A DNA stretch of 64,000 nucleotides from assembly GCA_963827595.1 (NCBI GenBank), contig CAWHBT010000013.1, positions 310,001 through 374,000 on the forward strand. Direction: 5' to 3'. The translations under genes were made by a program, and so were the position numbers. This DNA comes from DATEDA01 sp963827595. Lineage in GTDB: Bacteria; Pseudomonadota; Gammaproteobacteria; Burkholderiales; SG8-39. Under the pieces are notes generated by a model. The model saw only the letters and a program-made list of their open reading frames with translations, was not told where the DNA came from and made no database searches. Below are positions 9,186 through 18,227 of the stretch, one piece after another (the stretch's first letter is position 1; every line of letters starts with the position of its first letter).

Positions 9186-9638
9186 ATGGGACTGTTCGAT
9201 TTCGTCGGCAACATCGGCAAGAAGCTGTTCGGGCCCAAGGAGACCCCGGCCGACTCGGCCGCCAAGATCAAGGCCGAGATCGACTCCGGCAACCTCGGGA
9301 TCCAGGACCTGCAGGTGACCCTCAAGGACGGCATGTGCTCGCTGTCGGGGCAATGTCCGTCGGCCGAGGCCATGCAGAAGGCGGTGCTGCTCGCGGGCAA
9401 CGTGCAGGGCGTGAGCGGCGTCGACATCGCGAAGCTCAAGGTGCCGCCGCCGACGCCGGTCGAAGAGCAGGTCCAGTACTACATCATCCAGAAGGGCGAC
9501 ACGCTCTCCAAGATCGCGAAGCAGTACTACGGGGACGCGAACAAGTACCCGGTGATCTTCGAGGCGAACCGGGAGGTGATCAAGAACGCGGACCTGATCT
9601 TCCCCGGTCAGAAGATCCGCATCCCGGCCATGCTCTGA
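9186..9638 (+). CDS. BON-LysM protein (Kbp/YgaU-like)
   Basis: A 150-residue protein with the order of E. coli Kbp: an N-terminal BON domain (about residues 22-85) and a C-terminal LysM domain (about 97-147; YYIIQKGDTLSKIAKQYYG, ending FPGQKIRIP). In E. coli the homologue is a cytoplasmic potassium-binding protein induced by stress; LysM domains otherwise bind peptidoglycan. No signal peptide is present, which fits the Kbp-type location. A good aaaggag site precedes the ATG. It lies within a run of envelope and stress genes. Confidence 0.88.
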   Translation: MGLFDFVGNIGKKLFGPKETPADSAAKIKAEIDSGNLGIQDLQVTLKDGMCSLSGQCPSAEAMQKAVLLAGNVQGVSGVDIAKLKVPPPTPVEEQVQYYIIQKGDTLSKIAKQYYGDANKYPVIFEANREVIKNADLIFPGQKIRIPAML

Positions 9639-9666
9639 GCGTTCCTGCCACGAAAGGGAGGTTGTC

Positions 9667-9924
9667 ATGCTGATGGAAATCGTGCTGACCCTGGTGGTCG
9701 GCCTCGTCGTCGGCGTCATCGCGCGGTTCGTCATGCCCGGAGCCCAGCCCATGGGCTGGATCGCGACGACGCTGCTCGGCATCGCCGGGGCCTTCGTCGG
9801 CGGGCTCGGGGGGCAGGCGCTTGGCCTGTACAAGATCGGCGAGCCGGTCGGCTGGATCGGCGCGGTGGTCGGCGCGCTGATCCTGCTCGTGATCTACCGC
9901 ATGATCAAGCGACAGGCGGCCTGA
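9667..9924 (+). CDS. GlsB/YeaQ/YmgE-family stress membrane protein
   Basis: An 85-residue very hydrophobic protein with three predicted membrane helices and the glycine-rich middle segment GIAGAFVGGLGGQALG typical of this transglycosylase-associated family. Members are general-stress proteins of the inner membrane with unknown mechanism. It starts at ATG 9667 behind gggaggttgtc, 28 bp after the LysM gene, so the two are probably co-transcribed. Confidence 0.85.
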   Translation: MLMEIVLTLVVGLVVGVIARFVMPGAQPMGWIATTLLGIAGAFVGGLGGQALGLYKIGEPVGWIGAVVGALILLVIYRMIKRQAA

Positions 9925-9994
9925 CCGGTCGCCGCGGGCGGGCGGATCGGCTCGCCCGGCGGCGCTTCGAGGCGCGCCACGGCGAAGGACGACC

Positions 9995-10852
9995 ATGTTC
10001 AACAACATGAAGGTGTTCGTGCTGATGGCGGGCCTCACGGCGCTCTTCGTCGTCGTGGGCGGCGGGCTCGGCGGTCAGCAGGGGATGCTCATCGCCTTTC
10101 TCATCGCCGCCGGGCTCAACTTCTTCGCCTACTTCAACTCCGGCACCGCGGCGCTCCGCGCCTTCCAGGCGCGCATCGTCTCGCGCGACGAGGCGCCCGA
10201 GCTCCACGACATGGTGGACCGCCTGCGGCAGAAGGCGGGGCTGCCGATGCCGAAAGTGGCGATCGCGCCGCACCAGCAGCCGAACGCGTTCGCGTCGGGC
10301 CGCAACGCGCAGCACGCGGTCGTTTGCGTCACCGAAGGCATCCTGCAGCTCGTGGACCGGAGCGAGCTCGAGGGCGTGCTCGCGCACGAGCTCGGGCACG
10401 TCAAGAACGGCGACATCCTGCTCCAGACGGTGACGGCGACGCTCGCCGGCGCGGTCGGCATGATGTCGCGCGTCGGCATGGTCGGCGGCGCCGGGGGTGA
10501 CGCGCGCGGGGCGCGGGTCAACCCGCTCATGGCCATCCTCGCGCCGCTCGCGGCGATGCTGATCCAGTTCGCGATCAGCCGCCAGCGCGAGTTCGGCGCC
10601 GACCGGACCGGCGCGGAGCTGACCGGCCGGCCGCTCGACCTCGCGAGCGCGCTGCAGAAGCTCGATTCGGCCGCGCGCCGCGTGCCGATGCCGATCGCGC
10701 CGTCATACGCGCCGATGGCGCAGGTCGACCCGCTGCAGGCGTACGGGCGCGGTCTCCTCAGCATGTTCTCGACGCATCCGCCGGTGGCGGAGCGCGTCGC
10801 GCGGCTCGAAGCCATGGCGCGCGGGAACCTGGGCGCTGCGGCGACGGCGTAG
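9995..10852 (+). CDS. htpX: HtpX zinc metalloprotease
   Basis: A 285-residue inner-membrane M48 protease that degrades misfolded membrane proteins together with FtsH. Two N-terminal hydrophobic helices (about residues 5-45) precede the catalytic domain. The zinc-binding HELGH lies at about residues 130-134 (VLAHELGHVKNGD), the third ligand is the Glu of QREFGADRTGAEL, and two more helices lie between. The C-terminus has the family's FSTHPPVAERVARLEAM. Length matches HtpX. In many proteobacteria it is induced by envelope stress, which fits this gene neighbourhood. Confidence 0.94.
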   Translation: MFNNMKVFVLMAGLTALFVVVGGGLGGQQGMLIAFLIAAGLNFFAYFNSGTAALRAFQARIVSRDEAPELHDMVDRLRQKAGLPMPKVAIAPHQQPNAFASGRNAQHAVVCVTEGILQLVDRSELEGVLAHELGHVKNGDILLQTVTATLAGAVGMMSRVGMVGGAGGDARGARVNPLMAILAPLAAMLIQFAISRQREFGADRTGAELTGRPLDLASALQKLDSAARRVPMPIAPSYAPMAQVDPLQAYGRGLLSMFSTHPPVAERVARLEAMARGNLGAAATA

Positions 10853-10899
10853 TCGGTAGGACCTAACAACCATTCAACCACTGTGAAAGGAGTAGGCAA

Positions 10900-11439
10900 A
10901 TGAGAACCACGATACTCGCCACGGCGTTCGCGCTCATCGCAGGATTGGTTGCCGGCTGCGGGTCGGTGGAGACGGCGCAGGACCGAGAGGTGCTCGTCAA
11001 GCGCGCCGCCGCCGAGCGGCAGGCGTGGATCAATGCGGATCCGAGCCTCGCGGAGCTGCTCGGGAAGAGCTACGGCTATGCCTTCTTTCCGGAGGTCGGC
11101 AGCGGCGGCTTCATCGTCGCCGGGTCCGGGGGCTCCGGTGTCGTGTTCGAGCGCGGCCAGCACGTGGGCTACGCCGAGCTGACCGGGGCGTCGGTCGGAT
11201 TCACGGCGGGCGGCCAGAAAGCGAGCGAGGTGATCGTGTTCGAGAACAAGGCGGCGATGGATCGCTTCCGCGAAGGCAAGCTGGCGTTCGGTGCGACCGC
11301 CAATGCCGTCATCGCGAAGTCCGGGGCCGCGGCGACCGCGCCGTTCACCGACGGCGTCGCGGTCCTGGTGCGCCCGCTCGCGGGCGCGATGGCCGAGGCG
11401 TCCCTCGGGGGCCAGAACTTCAAGTTCATCCCCAGGTGA
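10900..11439 (+). CDS. SYLF-domain (YSC84-like) lipoprotein
   Basis: A 179-residue secreted protein with a lipoprotein signal (FALIAGLVAGCGSVE; acylated Cys about residue 24). The mature part is a SYLF/Ysc84 lipid-binding domain, recognisable by SYGYAFFPEVGSGGFIVAGS and the closing SLGGQNFKFIPR. Such proteins bind phosphoinositides in eukaryotes; in bacteria they are outer-membrane or periplasmic with unknown function. An aaaggag site lies seven bases before the ATG. Confidence 0.88.
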   Translation: MRTTILATAFALIAGLVAGCGSVETAQDREVLVKRAAAERQAWINADPSLAELLGKSYGYAFFPEVGSGGFIVAGSGGSGVVFERGQHVGYAELTGASVGFTAGGQKASEVIVFENKAAMDRFREGKLAFGATANAVIAKSGAAATAPFTDGVAVLVRPLAGAMAEASLGGQNFKFIPR

Positions 11440-11490
11440 CTGCGGCCTCTGGGGACGAAGGTGTGACGTGACGTCGCGGGAGCGTCCGCG

Positions 11491-11661
11491 GACATCCCGG
11501 CGGGCGTCCTCCGCACCGAGGGTTGCGGCGAGTCGGACCTCAAGGTGACCGAGGCCGATTGCCGCGCCAAGGGGCAAGCGAAGACGCGTGCCGCCCTGAT
11601 CGCCTGCCTGCTACCCAACCGCCGCGTCGAGATTCACGCGACCGGCGAACAGCGCGGGTGA
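11491..11661 (+). pseudogene. C-terminal remnant of an OmpA-family protein
   Basis: In the 307-bp gap after the SYLF gene, one frame reads IPAGVLRTEGCGESDLKV and continues EADCRAKGQAKTRAALIACL, ending PNRRVEIHATGEQRG and a stop. This is the last ~55 residues of an OmpA-like peptidoglycan-binding domain, with the family's GYGES and NRRVEI elements (Tyr replaced by Cys). No start codon or N-terminal part is present, so the rest of the gene has been lost. The remainder of the gap holds only the ribosome-binding site of the next gene. Confidence 0.65.
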
Positions 11662-11746
11662 CACCGGGATCCCTGCGCGAGACCGTCACAGCGGCGCCGG
11701 CCCGTCCCGGGCCGGCGCTCGCACCACCGACGAAAGGAGTCAGCCC

Positions 11747-12241
11747 GTGACCACGAAAGCCGACTTCACTCCCGACGAATGGCAGGCGATCTTCACCGCC
11801 GCGCCGATGGCGGGCCTCGCGGTGACTGCCGCCAGCCCGAACGGACCGTTCGGCGTCATGAAGGAAATGTTCGCCGTCGGCGCCTCCATCGGCGAGACGC
11901 TGCAGAAGGGCTCGACGAACCCGCTCGTGAATGCGCTCATCGACGACATCAAGAGCCACGGCACCAAGCCCGAGCGGCCGCAGAACATCAGCACGCCTGA
12001 GGAGGCGAAGACCGCCGCACTGGAGAACCTGAAGAAGGTCTCGGCGATCCTCGTCGCCAAGGCGCCCGGCGCTGAAGGGGACGAATTCAAGCGCTGGATT
12101 GTCGGCATTTCCAAGAACGTCGCCGAAGCCTCCAACGAGGGCGGATTCCTCGGCTTCGGCGGTACGCAGGTCTCGGATGCCGAGAAGCAAGCGCTGAAGT
12201 CGATCGCCCAGGCGCTCGGCGTGCCCGACGCCGCGGCCTGA
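11747..12241 (+). CDS. Hypothetical protein, 164 residues
   Basis: Soluble, Ala/Lys-rich protein starting MTTKADFTPDEWQAIFTAAP. The GTG start is supported by an aaaggag site eight bases upstream. Helical throughout, with no signal peptide or membrane span. The tail QVSDAEKQALKSIAQALGV suggests a helical bundle. I do not recognise a family with confidence. It follows the stress-gene run and precedes, tail to tail, the VIT1-like gene. Confidence 0.7.
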   Translation: MTTKADFTPDEWQAIFTAAPMAGLAVTAASPNGPFGVMKEMFAVGASIGETLQKGSTNPLVNALIDDIKSHGTKPERPQNISTPEEAKTAALENLKKVSAILVAKAPGAEGDEFKRWIVGISKNVAEASNEGGFLGFGGTQVSDAEKQALKSIAQALGVPDAAA

Positions 12242-12292
12242 ACGCCACCCCGCGCACGCTGCCCGGGGGTAAGGGTGGGTGGCCAGACCTCG

Positions 12293-13067
12293 TCAGGTCA
12301 CCGTCGCGCCGAACAGCTTGCCCACGAGGAACGTGACGGCCGCCGCCGCCACCACGAACACGAGCTGGCGGAGCGCGCCGCGCGCCCAGCGGCCGCCGGT
12401 GAGCTGGCCGAGCAGGCCGCCGATCACCAGCGCCGCCGCCGCGGCCACCGCGAGCGAAGCGGCGATCGCGGCGTTGCCGGCCGCGAAGAACCACGGCGCG
12501 AGCGGCACGACCGCGCCGAGGGAAAACGCGATGAGCGAAGAGATGGCAGACCGCCACGGTGAGCCGAGCTCGTCCGGGTTCACTCCGAGGACGGCGCGCG
12601 AATACACGCGCAACGCCCGCTCCGGGTCGCGGAACAGCCCGTCGGTGGCCCGCGCGCAGGAGGCCTCGTCGAACCCGGCACGCTGCATCGCATCCTGGAG
12701 GATCGCGCGCTCGCGCGCGGGGTCGGAGGCGATCGCCGCGCGCTCCTCGGCAAGCAGCCGCTCGAGGAGCTCGACCTGGGCGCGCATCGAGACCCACTCG
12801 CCGATCGCCATCGATCCGGCGCCCGCGATCAGGCTCGCGACGCCCGCCAGCTGGACGACGTCCGGCGCCGCGGCTGGCGCCCGCCACGCCGAGGATCAGG
12901 GACGTGTTTGTCACGAGACCGTCATTGACGCCCAGCACCGCCGCGCGGGCTTCGCCGCTCTGGACCTCGGCGGCGCGCTGGCGTCGCTCACCGGCCGCCT
13001 GGGTGGCAGGTGAGCCGGTCGCCTTTTCGCCGACGGCGCTCCTCAATGCATCGAGCAATCCACGCAT
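12293..13067 (-). CDS. VIT1/CCC1-family transporter (one frameshift)
   Basis: Integral membrane protein of the vacuolar-iron-transporter (CCC1/VIT1) family, which moves Fe2+ or Mn2+. The start is ATG at 13065-13067 (MRGLLDALRSAVGEKATG). The first helix carries the family signature VLGVNDGLVTNTSLILGV, then the frame breaks near 12870-12890 and resumes as MAIGEWVSMRAQVELLERLL. This is followed by the long cytosolic helical insert and three C-terminal membrane helices ending GKLFGATVT. Both pieces line up without loss, so a single indel is the only defect. It runs against its neighbours on both sides. Confidence 0.82.
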
Positions 13068-13364
13068 CGTTGTCCTCCCGAAGGTTGCCCATTGTCGCCC
13101 GGCCGCCGGCGCCTCGGGGTTTGAAGGGCGCCGCGGGGGTGAGGTAGACTTCGCAGCGGGAGAAGAGCAGCAGGTTCCGATTCCGGCGCTGCGATCCGGC
13201 GAGATCGCGCACCGCGTCACCGAACCGGTTTGCATTGGAGGAGCGCCTCGTCGCCGCACTCGCTTGCGGCGCGTGGCGGGGTGTCTTTCCGTGCGAACCG
13301 GAGCCGCTAGCATGACCTTGGCACGAGCAGCGATTCTCCTCGCGGTCGAGGACAAGGAGGCGAC

Positions 13365-14695
13365 ATGCGTCCACTGATGGTCCGACTCGCACCGTCGTTT
13401 TCCTGTTCGCCGCCTCGCTCCTCCCGTCGCTCGCGGCAGCGCAGACCGCGGCGCCGACCTTCTCGAAGGAGCAGCTCGATCAGCTGGTCGCGCCGATCGC
13501 GCTCTATCCCGACTCGCTGCTGTCGCAGGTGCTGATGGCGGCGACCTATCCCGCCGACGTCGCCGACGCCGCGAAGTGGTCCAAGGCGAACCCCAACCAG
13601 AAGGGCGACGCCGCGCTGAAGGCGGTCGAGAGCCAGGACTGGGATCCGAGCGTGAAGTCGCTCATCGCGTTCCCGCAGGTGATCCAGACGATGGGCGAGA
13701 AGCCGGACTGGGTGCAGAACCTCGGCGACGCGTTTCTCGCCTCGTCCAAGGACGTCCTCGACTCGGCGCAGCGCCTGCGCGCCCAGGCGCAGAAGGCCGG
13801 GAACCTCAAGACCACCGAGCAGCAGAAGGTCATCGTCGAGCCGGCGCCGGAGGCGCCGCAGCAGACCGTGATCAAGATCGAGCCGGCGAACCCGCAGGTG
13901 GTGTACGTGCCGACGTACAACCCGACGGTCGTGTACGGCACCTGGCCGTATCCGGCCTATCCGCCGTACTACATCCCGCCGCCGCCGGCCTACTATCCGG
14001 GCGCTGCGCTTGCCTCGGGCATCATGTTCGGCGTCGGCGTCGCGGCCACCGCCGCCCTCTGGGGCGGCTGCAACTGGGGTCGCGGCGACGTCAACATCAA
14101 CGTCAACAAGTACAACAGCGTGAACACCAACCGCCAGATCAGCGCGAACCAGACGAACTTCCAGCACAACGCCGCCAACCGGAAAGGCGTTCCCTACCGC
14201 GACCAGGCGAGCCAACAGAAGTTCGGCAAGAACGTCGGCGGCGCCGACCAGCGGGCCGATTTCCGCGGCAAGGATCCCGGCCGCGACGCCCAGCGCCAGC
14301 AGGCGCAGGCCTCGCTCCAGCAGCGGGGGATGGATCCGGCGAAGGAGCGCGAGCGGTTGCAGAACGATCCCGGGGCGCGCGACGCGCGCCCAGTCCGCCG
14401 CGCGGGACACCGGCCGCGATCGGGCGGGTGGCGGTCCGGGCGGCGGCCGGCGGAGCCGACCGCGGCCAGGCCCGGCCTCAGGCCGCGGGGCGGCAGCGAC
14501 AACGCGTTTAGCGGCGCGGGCAACGCCGGGCAGGCGCGGCAGCAGGCGGACCGCGGCAACGCGAGCCGGCAATCGATGGCGCAGCACTCCGGCGGGGCGC
14601 GCGCCGGCGGCGGTGGTGGCGGCGGTGGTGGGGCGCGCGCGGGAGGCGGCGGGGGCGGCGGCGCGCGCGCGGGCGGCGGCGGTGGTCGGCGTTAG
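13365..14695 (+). CDS. DUF3300 protein with Gly-rich tail (frameshifted near the start)
   Basis: Exported protein of the DUF3300 family. The recognisable core is EQLDQLVAPIALYPDSLLSQ and VQNLGDAFLASSKDVLDSAQ, then a Tyr/Pro-rich segment and a tail of roughly 35 residues almost entirely Gly, Ala and Arg. The ATG at 13365, behind gacaaggagg, is out of frame with the core. One base must be changed near 13385 to join it to the signal peptide VVFLFAASLLPSLAAAQ. Further compensating indels probably lie in the GC-rich stretch 14390-14490. The family is secreted and of unknown function, and commonly precedes a DUF2950 gene, as it does here. Confidence 0.8.
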
Positions 14696-14708
14696 GAGGG
14701 ATGCCCAC

Positions 14709-15632
14709 ATGATCCAGTCCATCTTCACTCGAGTCCCAGCCATGCTGACGAACCCGATCCGTTGCGCCGCAGCGCTCGCCGCGGCGCTCGTCCTCGTTTC
14801 CGCCCCCGCGTTCGCGCAGCGCGCATATCCGACCCCGGAAGCGGCCGCGGAGGCATTGACCGACGCCGTCGCGCGGAGCGACGCCGACGCGCTTCGCACC
14901 GTCCTCGGCGCGGACTGGAAGCGCTTCATCCCGACGGTCGACGTCGATCAGGACGACGTCTATGCGTACCTCGCTGCGTGGGCGAAATCGCACAAGATCG
15001 TCCCGGAGGGCGCGGACAAGGCAGTCCTCGCGGTCGGCGATCAGGGCTGGACGCTGCCGATCCCGCTCGTGAAGGATGCCGCCGGCTGGAAGTTCGACCC
15101 GCGCGCGGGCGCGGACGAGATGCGCACCCGGCGCATCGGGCGCAACGAACTCGCGGCGATGCAGGCCGCGCTCGCCTACTTCGACGCGCAGAAGGAGTAC
15201 GCACTCAGGCCCCGCACTGCCGACGGCGTGCTCCAGTACGCGCAGCGGTTCGTGAGCTCGCCGGGCAAGCAGGACGGCCTCTATTGGCCCGACCCTTCGG
15301 GGAAGGACGAGAGCCCGCTCGGGCCGATCTACGGCGGCCAGAAGCCGGGCGAGGGCTATCACGGCTACCACTACCGGATCCTGAAGGCGCAGGGCAAGGA
15401 CGCGCCCGGCGGCGCCTACGACTATCTCATCAAGGGCCGGATGGTGAGCGGGTTCGCGCTCGTCGCGTGGCCGATGCGCTACGGGGACACCGGCGTCATG
15501 ACTTTCATCGTGAGCCACGACGGCGCCGTGTACCAGAAGGACCTCGGGCCCACGACCGACGCCGCGGCGCGCGCGATGACGCGCTTCAATCCCGATTCGA
15601 GCTGGACGAAGGTCGTGGTGCCGGGTACCTGA
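14709..15632 (+). CDS. DUF2950 exported protein
   Basis: A 307-residue secreted protein. The signal peptide covers about residues 1-36 (CAAALAAALVLVSAPAFA followed by Q). The mature part starts with the family's helical YPTPEAAAEALTDAVARSD and includes the conserved PIYGGQKPGEGYHGYHYRIL and TFIVSHDGAVYQKDLG. The ATG at 14709 is chosen because an aggagg site lies about ten bases upstream. Thirteen bases separate it from the DUF3300 gene, a pairing repeated in many proteobacteria, so they probably act together in the envelope. Function unknown. Confidence 0.88.
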   Translation: MIQSIFTRVPAMLTNPIRCAAALAAALVLVSAPAFAQRAYPTPEAAAEALTDAVARSDADALRTVLGADWKRFIPTVDVDQDDVYAYLAAWAKSHKIVPEGADKAVLAVGDQGWTLPIPLVKDAAGWKFDPRAGADEMRTRRIGRNELAAMQAALAYFDAQKEYALRPRTADGVLQYAQRFVSSPGKQDGLYWPDPSGKDESPLGPIYGGQKPGEGYHGYHYRILKAQGKDAPGGAYDYLIKGRMVSGFALVAWPMRYGDTGVMTFIVSHDGAVYQKDLGPTTDAAARAMTRFNPDSSWTKVVVPGT

Positions 15633-15707
15633 CGCGCTCGGCGCCCCGGTCGGGTATCGGGCGCCGTCTTCAGCACTCCATCATGAACGTCGAGTAGGGC
15701 TGAGGTC

Positions 15708-16688
15708 GTGACGATCGGCTCGCCAACGCGGGACCACGAGCGCCCGGTCCCGCCCGGGAAGCCCCCGTTCGAAGGCATGGTCTGGATCCCGGGCGGCACG
15801 TTTCTCATGGGGTCGAACGACCACTATCCCGAGGAGGCGCCCGCACACAGCGTAACGGTGAGCGGCTTCTGGATGGACGCGCACGCGGTGACGAACGCCG
15901 ACTTCCGTCGGTTCGTCGAGGCGACCAAGTACGTGACCCTCGCCGAGCGCCCGGTGGACCCGGCGGAGTACCCCGGCGCGAAGCCCGAGCTGCTCGAGCC
16001 GTCGGCGGTGGTCTTCCGGAAGACCGCGGGTCCCGTCGATCTGCGCAATCCGCACAACTGGTGGACGTACGTGCGGGGCGCCGACTGGCGGCATCCGCGC
16101 GGGCCCGGCAGCACGCTCCAGGGGCTCTGGAAGCATCCGGTCGTGCAGGTGGCCTACGAGGACGTCGAGGCCTATGCGAAGTGGGCCGGCAAGGCGCTGC
16201 CGACGGAAGCCGAGTGGGAGTTCGCCGCGCGCGGCGGGCTCGAGGGCGCGGAGTACGTGTGGGGAGACGAGGTCACGCCCGGCGGCAAGTCCATGTGCAA
16301 CCACTGGCAGGGCGAGTTCCCGTGGCAGAACCTGCTCACCGACGGCCACGAGTGGACCGCGCCCGTCGGCGCCTTTCCGCCGAACGGGTACGGGCTGTAC
16401 GAGATGGCCGGCAACGTCTGGGAGTGGACGACCGACTGGTTTCAGGACCACGTCAGGATCCAGCAGGCATGCTGCACGCTGGTCAACCCTCGCGGCGGGG
16501 AGGCCGAGCAGAGCTACGACCCGCGCACGCCCAACGTGCGCATTCCGAGGAAAGTGATGAAGGGCGGGTCGTACCTGTGCGCGCCGAACTACTGCCGGCG
16601 CTATCGACCGGCGGCGCGCATGGCGCAACCGGTCGACACCGCGATCGGCCATCTCGGCTTCCGCTGCATCGTGCGCGCGTCCGAATAG
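15708..16688 (+). CDS. Formylglycine-generating enzyme (sulfatase-modifying factor)
   Basis: Converts the active-site Cys of sulfatases to C-alpha-formylglycine. The 326-residue FGE-sulfatase domain begins MVWIPGGTFLMGSNDHYPEE. It contains PTEAEWEFAARGG and YEMAGNVWEWTTDWF, and ends with KGGSYLCAPNYCRRYR. Cys291 and Cys296 occupy the positions of the copper-binding catalytic Cys pair of human SUMF1, so this is a true FGE rather than one of the many Cys-lacking paralogues. No signal peptide is present, so it acts in the cytoplasm. The matching Cys-type sulfatase lies 1.5 kb downstream. The GTG start at 15708 is uncertain; another start could lie slightly inside. Confidence 0.92.
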   Translation: MTIGSPTRDHERPVPPGKPPFEGMVWIPGGTFLMGSNDHYPEEAPAHSVTVSGFWMDAHAVTNADFRRFVEATKYVTLAERPVDPAEYPGAKPELLEPSAVVFRKTAGPVDLRNPHNWWTYVRGADWRHPRGPGSTLQGLWKHPVVQVAYEDVEAYAKWAGKALPTEAEWEFAARGGLEGAEYVWGDEVTPGGKSMCNHWQGEFPWQNLLTDGHEWTAPVGAFPPNGYGLYEMAGNVWEWTTDWFQDHVRIQQACCTLVNPRGGEAEQSYDPRTPNVRIPRKVMKGGSYLCAPNYCRRYRPAARMAQPVDTAIGHLGFRCIVRASE

Positions 16689-16691
16689 ATC

Positions 16692-17037
16692 ATGGAAGAA
16701 GCCCTGCATTTCGCCGCGCACTACATCGCGCTCGTACTGGAAGCGCTCGCGCTGCTGGTCATCGCGATCGGCGCCGTCGAGGCGATCATCGGGATCTTCC
16801 GCGCGATGGCGAGGCACACGACCTATGCGGCAAAGCGCGCCGTCTGGCTCGACTTCGCGCGCTGGCTGATCGCGGGGCTCACGTTCCAGCTCGCCGCCGA
16901 CATCGTGCACACGACCGTCGCCCCGAGCTGGGACGACATCGGCCGCGTCGCCGCCATCGCCGCGATCCGCACGTTCCTCACCTTCTTCCTGGATCGCGAC
17001 ATCGAGCTTCGAGACCCGGCGCAGCCGGAGAGAACGA
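16692..17037 (+). CDS. DUF1622 membrane protein (reads into the next gene)
   Basis: About 110 residues with three membrane helices and the family's closing pattern AAIAAIRTFLTFFLDRDIEL. It starts three bases after the FGE stop. No stop codon separates it from the MarC-like gene: the frame continues straight into it. Because a ggagaga site and ATG sit exactly at the start of the MarC-like part, the missing stop is probably an indel near 17000-17035 rather than a true fusion. Function of the family is unknown. Confidence 0.75.
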
Positions 17038-17679
17038 TGCAAGGCGCACCTGACGCGACTGCCCTGGTCGGCTACGGCGCGATCTTCACGCTGTTTTTCA
17101 TCACGCTGGGGCCGCTCAAGATCCTCGGCCCGTTCGCGCAGCTCACGCGGGAGACGGACGAGGCGACGATGCGGCAGATCGCAGTGCGCGCGTTCGTGCT
17201 CGCGGTGATCGCGGTGGTGGCCGGCGGCTTCGCCGGCCGGGCGCTGCTCGAGAACTGGGGCGTCTCGTCGTCGGCGATGCTGCTCTCGGGCGGGATCATC
17301 TTCGCGCTCGTCGGCCTGAGTCTGGTGCTCGAGCAGTATCAGCCGGCGCATCCGGCGCCGCCGCCGCTCCCGGCCGTGCCCATGGCGGCGGCGATGCGGA
17401 TCACGTTTCCGACCGTCGTCACGCCCTATGGCATCGCCGCGCTCATCGTCGTCCTCACCAACAGCCGCGAAGCCGAGCGCACCGGGGACCATTCTCGCGC
17501 TCCTCCTGACGGTGATGGTGCTCAACCTGCTGACGATGCTGTATGCGCGCCGGATCATGGGCGGGGTCACGATCATGGTGCTGCAGATCGTCGGCGCGGT
17601 GCTGGGCGTGCTCCAGGTCGCGGTCGCGATCGAGATGATCCTCCGCGCGCTGCAGGAGCTGGGCGTGCTTCCTGGGTGA
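17038..17679 (+). CDS. MarC-family integral membrane protein (one frameshift)
   Basis: Six-helix membrane protein of the MarC/YhgN (UPF0056) family. It begins MQGAPDATALVGYGAIFTLF and includes the family's PLKILGPFAQLTRETDEATM and FPTVVTPYGIAALIVVLTNS. The frame breaks in a GGGG run at 17479-17482: removing one G rejoins it to ILALLLTVMVLNLLTMLYAR, ending LGVLPG at 17679. MarC was once linked to antibiotic resistance, but its function is unknown. Upstream and downstream genes are tightly packed on the same strand. Confidence 0.85.
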
Positions 17680-17683
17680 CCGC

Positions 17684-18158
17684 ATGGAAGACCGTTCCAA
17701 GGCGCGGATTACGTCGGAGTCGGATTCCGCGAGCATCTCGACCGAGCTCGCGTCGCGGCGCACCGGGATGTCGTTCCAGCGCACCCGCATGAGCGCCGAC
17801 CGGACCCTGATGTCGGTCATCCGCACCTCGCTGTCGCTGATCGGCTTCGGCTTCACGATCTTCCAGGTCTTCCAGAAGATGCACGAGACGGAGGTGGTGA
17901 AGAGCAGCGCGGCCGCGGCCCACTTTGGCATCGCGCTCGTCCTGCTCGGCATCGCAATGCTCCTGGTCGGCATCGGCTATCACGTGAGCTTCATGCTCGG
18001 GTTGCGCAAGGCACGCGAGCAGCTCAAGGCGGACGGGCTGGTGCACGCGGAGAGTCACTTTCCGGTCTCGCTGACGTTGATGGTGGCGCTTCTGCTGTTG
18101 GCGATCGGGTCTCTTCGCGATCGCCAGCATGGTGTTCGGCGTGGGGCCGTTCGGTTGA
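17684..18158 (+). CDS. YidH/DUF202-family membrane protein (one frameshift)
   Basis: About 157 residues. The soluble N-terminus (ELASRRTGMSFQRTRMSADR) leads into the DUF202 signature TLMSVIRTSLSLIGFGFTIF and three membrane helices. The frame breaks around 18107-18112 (gggt). One base fewer restores AIGLFAIASMVFGVGPFG and a stop at 18156-18158. It starts four bases after the MarC-like stop, so it belongs to the same transcript as FGE, DUF1622 and MarC. Function unknown. Confidence 0.82.
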
Positions 18159-18227
18159 AGGGGATCGCGGCGGCAATGAGCAAGGCAACGGCGGTCGCAG
18201 ACGACCGGTAACTGAAAGGAGAAAGGC

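Noticed and set aside
13065..13365. Open frames across the VIT1-like/DUF3300 divergent region
   Set aside because: No start, signal peptide or motif; the region is a promoter-containing gap plus frames that continue VIT1 antisense.
14595..14692. Gly-rich repeated tail of the DUF3300 protein as a DNA repeat element
   Set aside because: It is low-complexity coding sequence in frame with the gene, not an independent repeat.
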